NCBI GenBank assembly: GCA_020086605.1
Contig: JACBWW010000038.1
Location: forward strand, 6,036,782-6,100,781
DNA length: 64,000 bases
From: Lanius collurio
Lineage: Eukaryota; Chordata; Aves; Passeriformes; Laniidae
Direction of reading: 5' to 3'
How positions within the stretch are numbered: position 1 is the first letter of the stretch; each line of letters begins with the position of its first letter. This document shows positions 60,478-64,000 of this stretch, piece after piece. Under the pieces are notes generated by a model. The model was given only the letters and a program-made list of their open reading frames with translations, made no database searches and was not told the origin of the DNA. The position numbers were made by a program, and so were the translations under genes.

Positions 60478-60619
60478 GACAGGGTGTGGGCCAATGTGGC
60501 AAAGAGTTTGAACTGCCTTATTGCCATGGTGGACAGACTGCTTGAAAAAGACAACATCAGCAACATTAAAGAGGGTGAAAATGAGACTTCAGCAGCAGAT
60601 TGCAAGGTGTTGCAAACAG
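60478..60619 (+). CDS. INPP4B: INPP4B exon 10 of window
   Basis: The exon follows aattcttctcttttcag and starts GAC AGG GTG TGG in phase 0. It reads [20 protein letters not shown] and LLEKDN, then a polar tail [20 protein letters not shown] to T, with one base left over. The DRVWAN..KSLNC.IAMVD part is the conserved family signature just before the phosphatase half. The tail differs strongly from the Gly-rich mammalian linker. There are two donors three bases apart: cag|gtggta (exon end 60619) and gtg|gtaagc (exon end 60622). Both leave phase 1, so the choice adds or removes one residue. The next exon is beyond the window. Confidence 0.93.
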
Positions 60620-60622
60620 GTG

Positions 60623-63600
60623 GTAAGCAAGCCCCCAATTTTTTTTTTAAAATCATTGACTAGAGTAAATGAAAATTTAAACAGCTACAGAAAAGTCGTC
60701 TAGAGAAAACTCCATAGTATCTCTGATGAGAGTGCTAATAGCAAGGTTTTCCATACTTGTAGGGAGGTTATTTATCAAAGTACAGCTTTATTGTGTGCTC
60801 AGACTGCTTGCCATGCTCAGTTGTTTGTGCTACAGTGTAAACCTTTTGAAACCACGTTTTCTTTTTGAAGGCTGTTGTAATGTAATTTACTTTAGTTTTT
60901 ACTTGCATATGGTATTTTGAGGAAAAAAAATTGGATTGTCTTACCCCACAGAAAACTTGCAAGGAAAGGTGAACATTCTGTATCAGTGTCATTCTCCTGC
61001 AAACCCTTCCACTTCTATGAGGTGATATACTGATTTTTATTTTCTGATTTGATAAAATTCATGTTTACCTGGACATACCTGTCAGCCTGTGTCCAAAGGC
61101 AAAGTAGAATAATTCCATGAGATGATGTAAAGAGAATTTTGTCCACGGCAGGCTCTTGTCACCAAATCTTCTGATCTTCTCCTATGGTTTATTCATGTTT
61201 CCGTTCTTGATAGATTAGATCTGCTTAATAAGTGTGATGAGACTTTGTAGTCTGAAAATGTGTTGCAACAAATGATACAGATCCTTAGTGATAGTGGTGG
61301 TAGTCCTAATATAAGGAAATCAGAGCCTTTGTGTCACTCCAGTTAAATAAAACAGCTCCTTATACAAAACAACAAACCAAGACAACTACTTTATTTTATG
61401 GAGCTTTGTATAGTTTGGACTTTTTTTTTATTATTTATGCATTTTATCCTGTATCTTCCTTTACATGTTCTCCATAGAATGTAATTACATCATTTTATAT
61501 TAAGAGTTTTAAAGTTATTAGTACTCACATGTAATTTCTTTCTTACATAACAAGAATTAAAATGACTATTTTAACTATGTGTCATTTGTGTAGTACTGGT
61601 GAGTTCTGGGAGATTCTTGTTGTAGTGTTGATTTTTAATGTAGTTGTAGCATCTGCATTTTTCCCAGTATGAGAGATTTGTGCTGGAGTCCTGGAGTCCT
61701 TGTTTTCAGTGTCAGATATGTTGGACTTGATTTTGTATGAATAGTCCAGAGAGCAGCTTATTACTTATCTGTTTGGTTCTCTAAGTTTCTGTCTACCAGG
61801 CATGTAATGTTAGAGAGGTAGAAGATATCATCTCTGTTCTCTAGTGAAGGCTTGCAGGTGAAAAGTATCAACACAGCTTTCTACATTTTTCCTGCCTTCC
61901 TCAGAGAAGGTACAAATATTTAACAGTCAGGTTGGTGTAGATTTGAACTTGAAAGAATCTTCAGATGGTAAACCTAAGCATATTCATTGTGATTAAAAGA
62001 GAAAAACTGAATATTGTTCTTGCTCCTAACTCCCTTCTCTTCCCTGTGGTGCTAACAAGCTTTCCTGCTATTGTTAGAAGTCCAGCATGTCTTGTAGAAA
62101 TGTTTTGCAGGAGAAGTGGTAGTAGTACACTTTCACCCAGTCACCCCAGGTGACTGCAATGCATTTGTGTATGTATGTATAGACAAACATATTGTGGATT
62201 TTGTCTGTATTTCATAGTTACGGAACAAAAGTTCAGATTTCCAGACCTCCTTCTATCTGAAAGAAAAGGCATGATTTAGGATAATTATTTTGGAATGCTT
62301 TCTGACATGCCCAGCCACATGAACTTTCACATCATTTCCTTCACTCTCTTCAACTCCCTGAATATGTCCTCTGTTATTCTGTATATGCCATGGCATGGAT
62401 TTAACCAGTCCATTTGAGTCTTTCACTCTAGTGTGCTAGTAGGCTCACACACTACACAGGCAAATGGAATATTGGTCAGAGCTTTTAGGTCACAAGCCAA
62501 AAAAAATAAAGGAAAGTTACATCATTTTAAGTACTATAATAAGCAGCCATCAAGTAGAATGAAAGGTAGATCTTGCTAAGCAATAATGGTAATTGTAATG
62601 GTTAGAAAATTATAGATGAGTTTCATCCAGCTGAGAACTTGTCTTCGGAGCTGGTGGGCCAAGGACACAAAAAGTATCAAGCTGCTGCGGTGCTGGAATA
62701 AATTCTTCTCTTTTTCCTTCATTTCAGCACCTTCCCTATTTCTCTTGAATCAGTACAGGTGCTCTTCAGTGAGAGCAGAGTCAGTGCTTTTGTTGAGCTG
62801 TCCTGAAAGTTCTGAAACACTCCATTACCTGAGAACTGCAGAGATTTGTGGGGCAGCCTGCTGTGTTTTCATGTTCTTTTTGAGGAAGACATCATTTGTG
62901 GAATGCTTTGGACAGCTTATAGGACTTTCAAGGTCATATAGGAATGGAGACATTTTAAAATTGCTTTCTTTTATAGGACTAGCTTTAAAGCTGGAGCTTT
63001 GTGAAGAGCTATCCAGGTGTGTGCCAAAGTAGGTTCCCTAATCATTTTCAAAACCATTCCCTTTGGGGCCAGAATTTTTCATGCTTGACTTCTCTATGAG
63101 AGTGTGGGTTTAAATGTTTGTTTTTCTCTGCATCTCCCTCTCTGAAATTTAACATGAAACCCTAAGGGTGCACCGTGAAGTACCTACACAGACACTGAGA
63201 TTCTAAGTTTATAGTTATAAATTTGCCTTAATTCTGTTTCATTTTACACTTGAAGCCTGGTTGTGAGTTCACAGCATTTTCCTAGATCTAAAATCACACT
63301 GTGTATATACCCATAGATACATTTCTAAAATTACAGACTTCTGTGTTACTTAAAATTCACAAACATGACATAAATTAAAAGCTTGCCACATCTTGCTATT
63401 ATATATGATATGTAATTTGAGCATATTTGAGCATAATGTATTTCATTAATGCTGCAAATGTGTCTTTGAGTCTGAAACAGCTTTAGTGCTAAAGTGGATC
63501 CTCAGAAAAATTGGGCTGGTTTTGTAAGAAAAAAGAATATAGAGTTTTGAACAAAATATCAGTAAATATGCCTTAAAGTATGGGATGAAATTTTTGCTTA

Positions 63601-64000
63601 TTTAGTGAACCTGACTGGTTTTTCTGTAGCAACAAAAAACAGTTCAAAGAATGCACACGTATTCATTTTAGATGATAGAAAATGTACTGACAATATTTTG
63701 ATGCAATAGCGTCTTCATGTAAATATAGAAGTTGTTATAACATATATTCAGAGTTTCCTAAAGTAGGGTTCTATTTGCAGTCTCAGTGTTGACATTGTGT
63801 GCTCTTATTCTTTTTTTTTCTCCAAACATGTTTATATTTATTGTTTGAAATCTTTGTAATTGGAAATATTGGAGCACTTTTCTTCCTGTATTCTGCCTTT
63901 CAATGTGAATTATCCCTTCCTTACCCTTAACTTTCCATGCAGTCTGACCTTTGAGTGTATTTTAAAGACTGAATTTGAGTTACAGTTACCAAGGTAACAT
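60623..64000 (+). other. Intron 10 of window (incomplete)
   Basis: About 3.4 kb of AT-rich intron runs to the window end. I looked for the next expected exon (around the DWYEQLYP segment of the family) and did not find it. No transposon or RNA gene is recognised. Confidence 0.8.

Larger units (their letters stand above)
1..64000 (+). other. INPP4B: INPP4B gene, internal part (10 exons and their introns)
   Basis: The whole window lies inside one gene read left to right. INPP4B removes the 4-phosphate from phosphatidylinositol 3,4-bisphosphate, giving PI3P, and so opposes PI3K/Akt signalling at endosomal and plasma membranes (known for the family). Ten exons with AG acceptors and GT donors join into about 430 codons without a stop. 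The junction phases in order are 2,0,1,2,1,1,2,0,0,1, and each matches the next exon. The peptide aligns throughout with the vertebrate INPP4B I remember, at roughly residues 140-570 of about 925. The paralogue INPP4A is the alternative; close matches such as [12 protein letters not shown] and [18 protein letters not shown] favour INPP4B. The start codon, promoter, most of the C2 domain and the phosphatase motif lie outside. Confidence 0.95.

Noticed and set aside
1..64000. A bacterial-type or CRISPR-like system, or a second host gene
   Set aside because: There are no spaced direct repeats, operon-like gene packing or ribosome binding sites. All host-protein coding sequence found belongs to INPP4B.

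Overview
The window is a piece of a vertebrate nuclear genome, almost certainly a bird and probably a songbird. The evidence is long AT-rich introns, CR1 LINE 3' ends and several solo retroviral LTRs of a kind familiar from passerine genomes. The bird call is firm from CR1 and the LTRs together; the songbird call is an inference.

One host gene accounts for all recognisable host coding sequence: INPP4B, the type II inositol-3,4-bisphosphate 4-phosphatase, on the + strand. Ten internal exons (68-147, 8740-8851, 10853-10925, 16441-16588, 26381-26511, 32213-32317, 38219-38327, 46973-47150, 53829-54041 and 60478-60619 or -60622) join in one open frame of about 430 codons. Every splice junction agrees in phase. 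They encode the stretch from the end of the N-terminal C2 domain through the middle of the protein. The promoter, the first exons and the C-terminal catalytic CX5R exons lie outside. The window opens in one intron, 67 bases before an exon, and closes in another.

The introns hold the mobile DNA. CR1 pieces lie at about 215-660, 7003-7080, 26623-27405 (minus), 38330-38483 and 45721-45770 (minus). Solo LTRs lie at 7789-8420 (minus), 33335-34829 (plus), 43147-44169 (minus), 47563-48873 (minus) and 56227-56863 (minus). Several have exact target-site duplications. Four of the five are antisense to INPP4B.

The intron between exons 5 and 6 carries the most unusual item. It is a 487-codon open reading frame (29280-30743) that looks like an ERV-L-type retroviral gag, the family that gave rise to mouse Fv1. 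It has no visible LTRs or pol, and its apparent C-terminal continuation is in another frame (30676-31113). A second point is that a CR1 copy abuts exon 7 so closely that it seems to supply most of the splice donor. No tRNA, rRNA, CRISPR, operon or bacterial feature is present.
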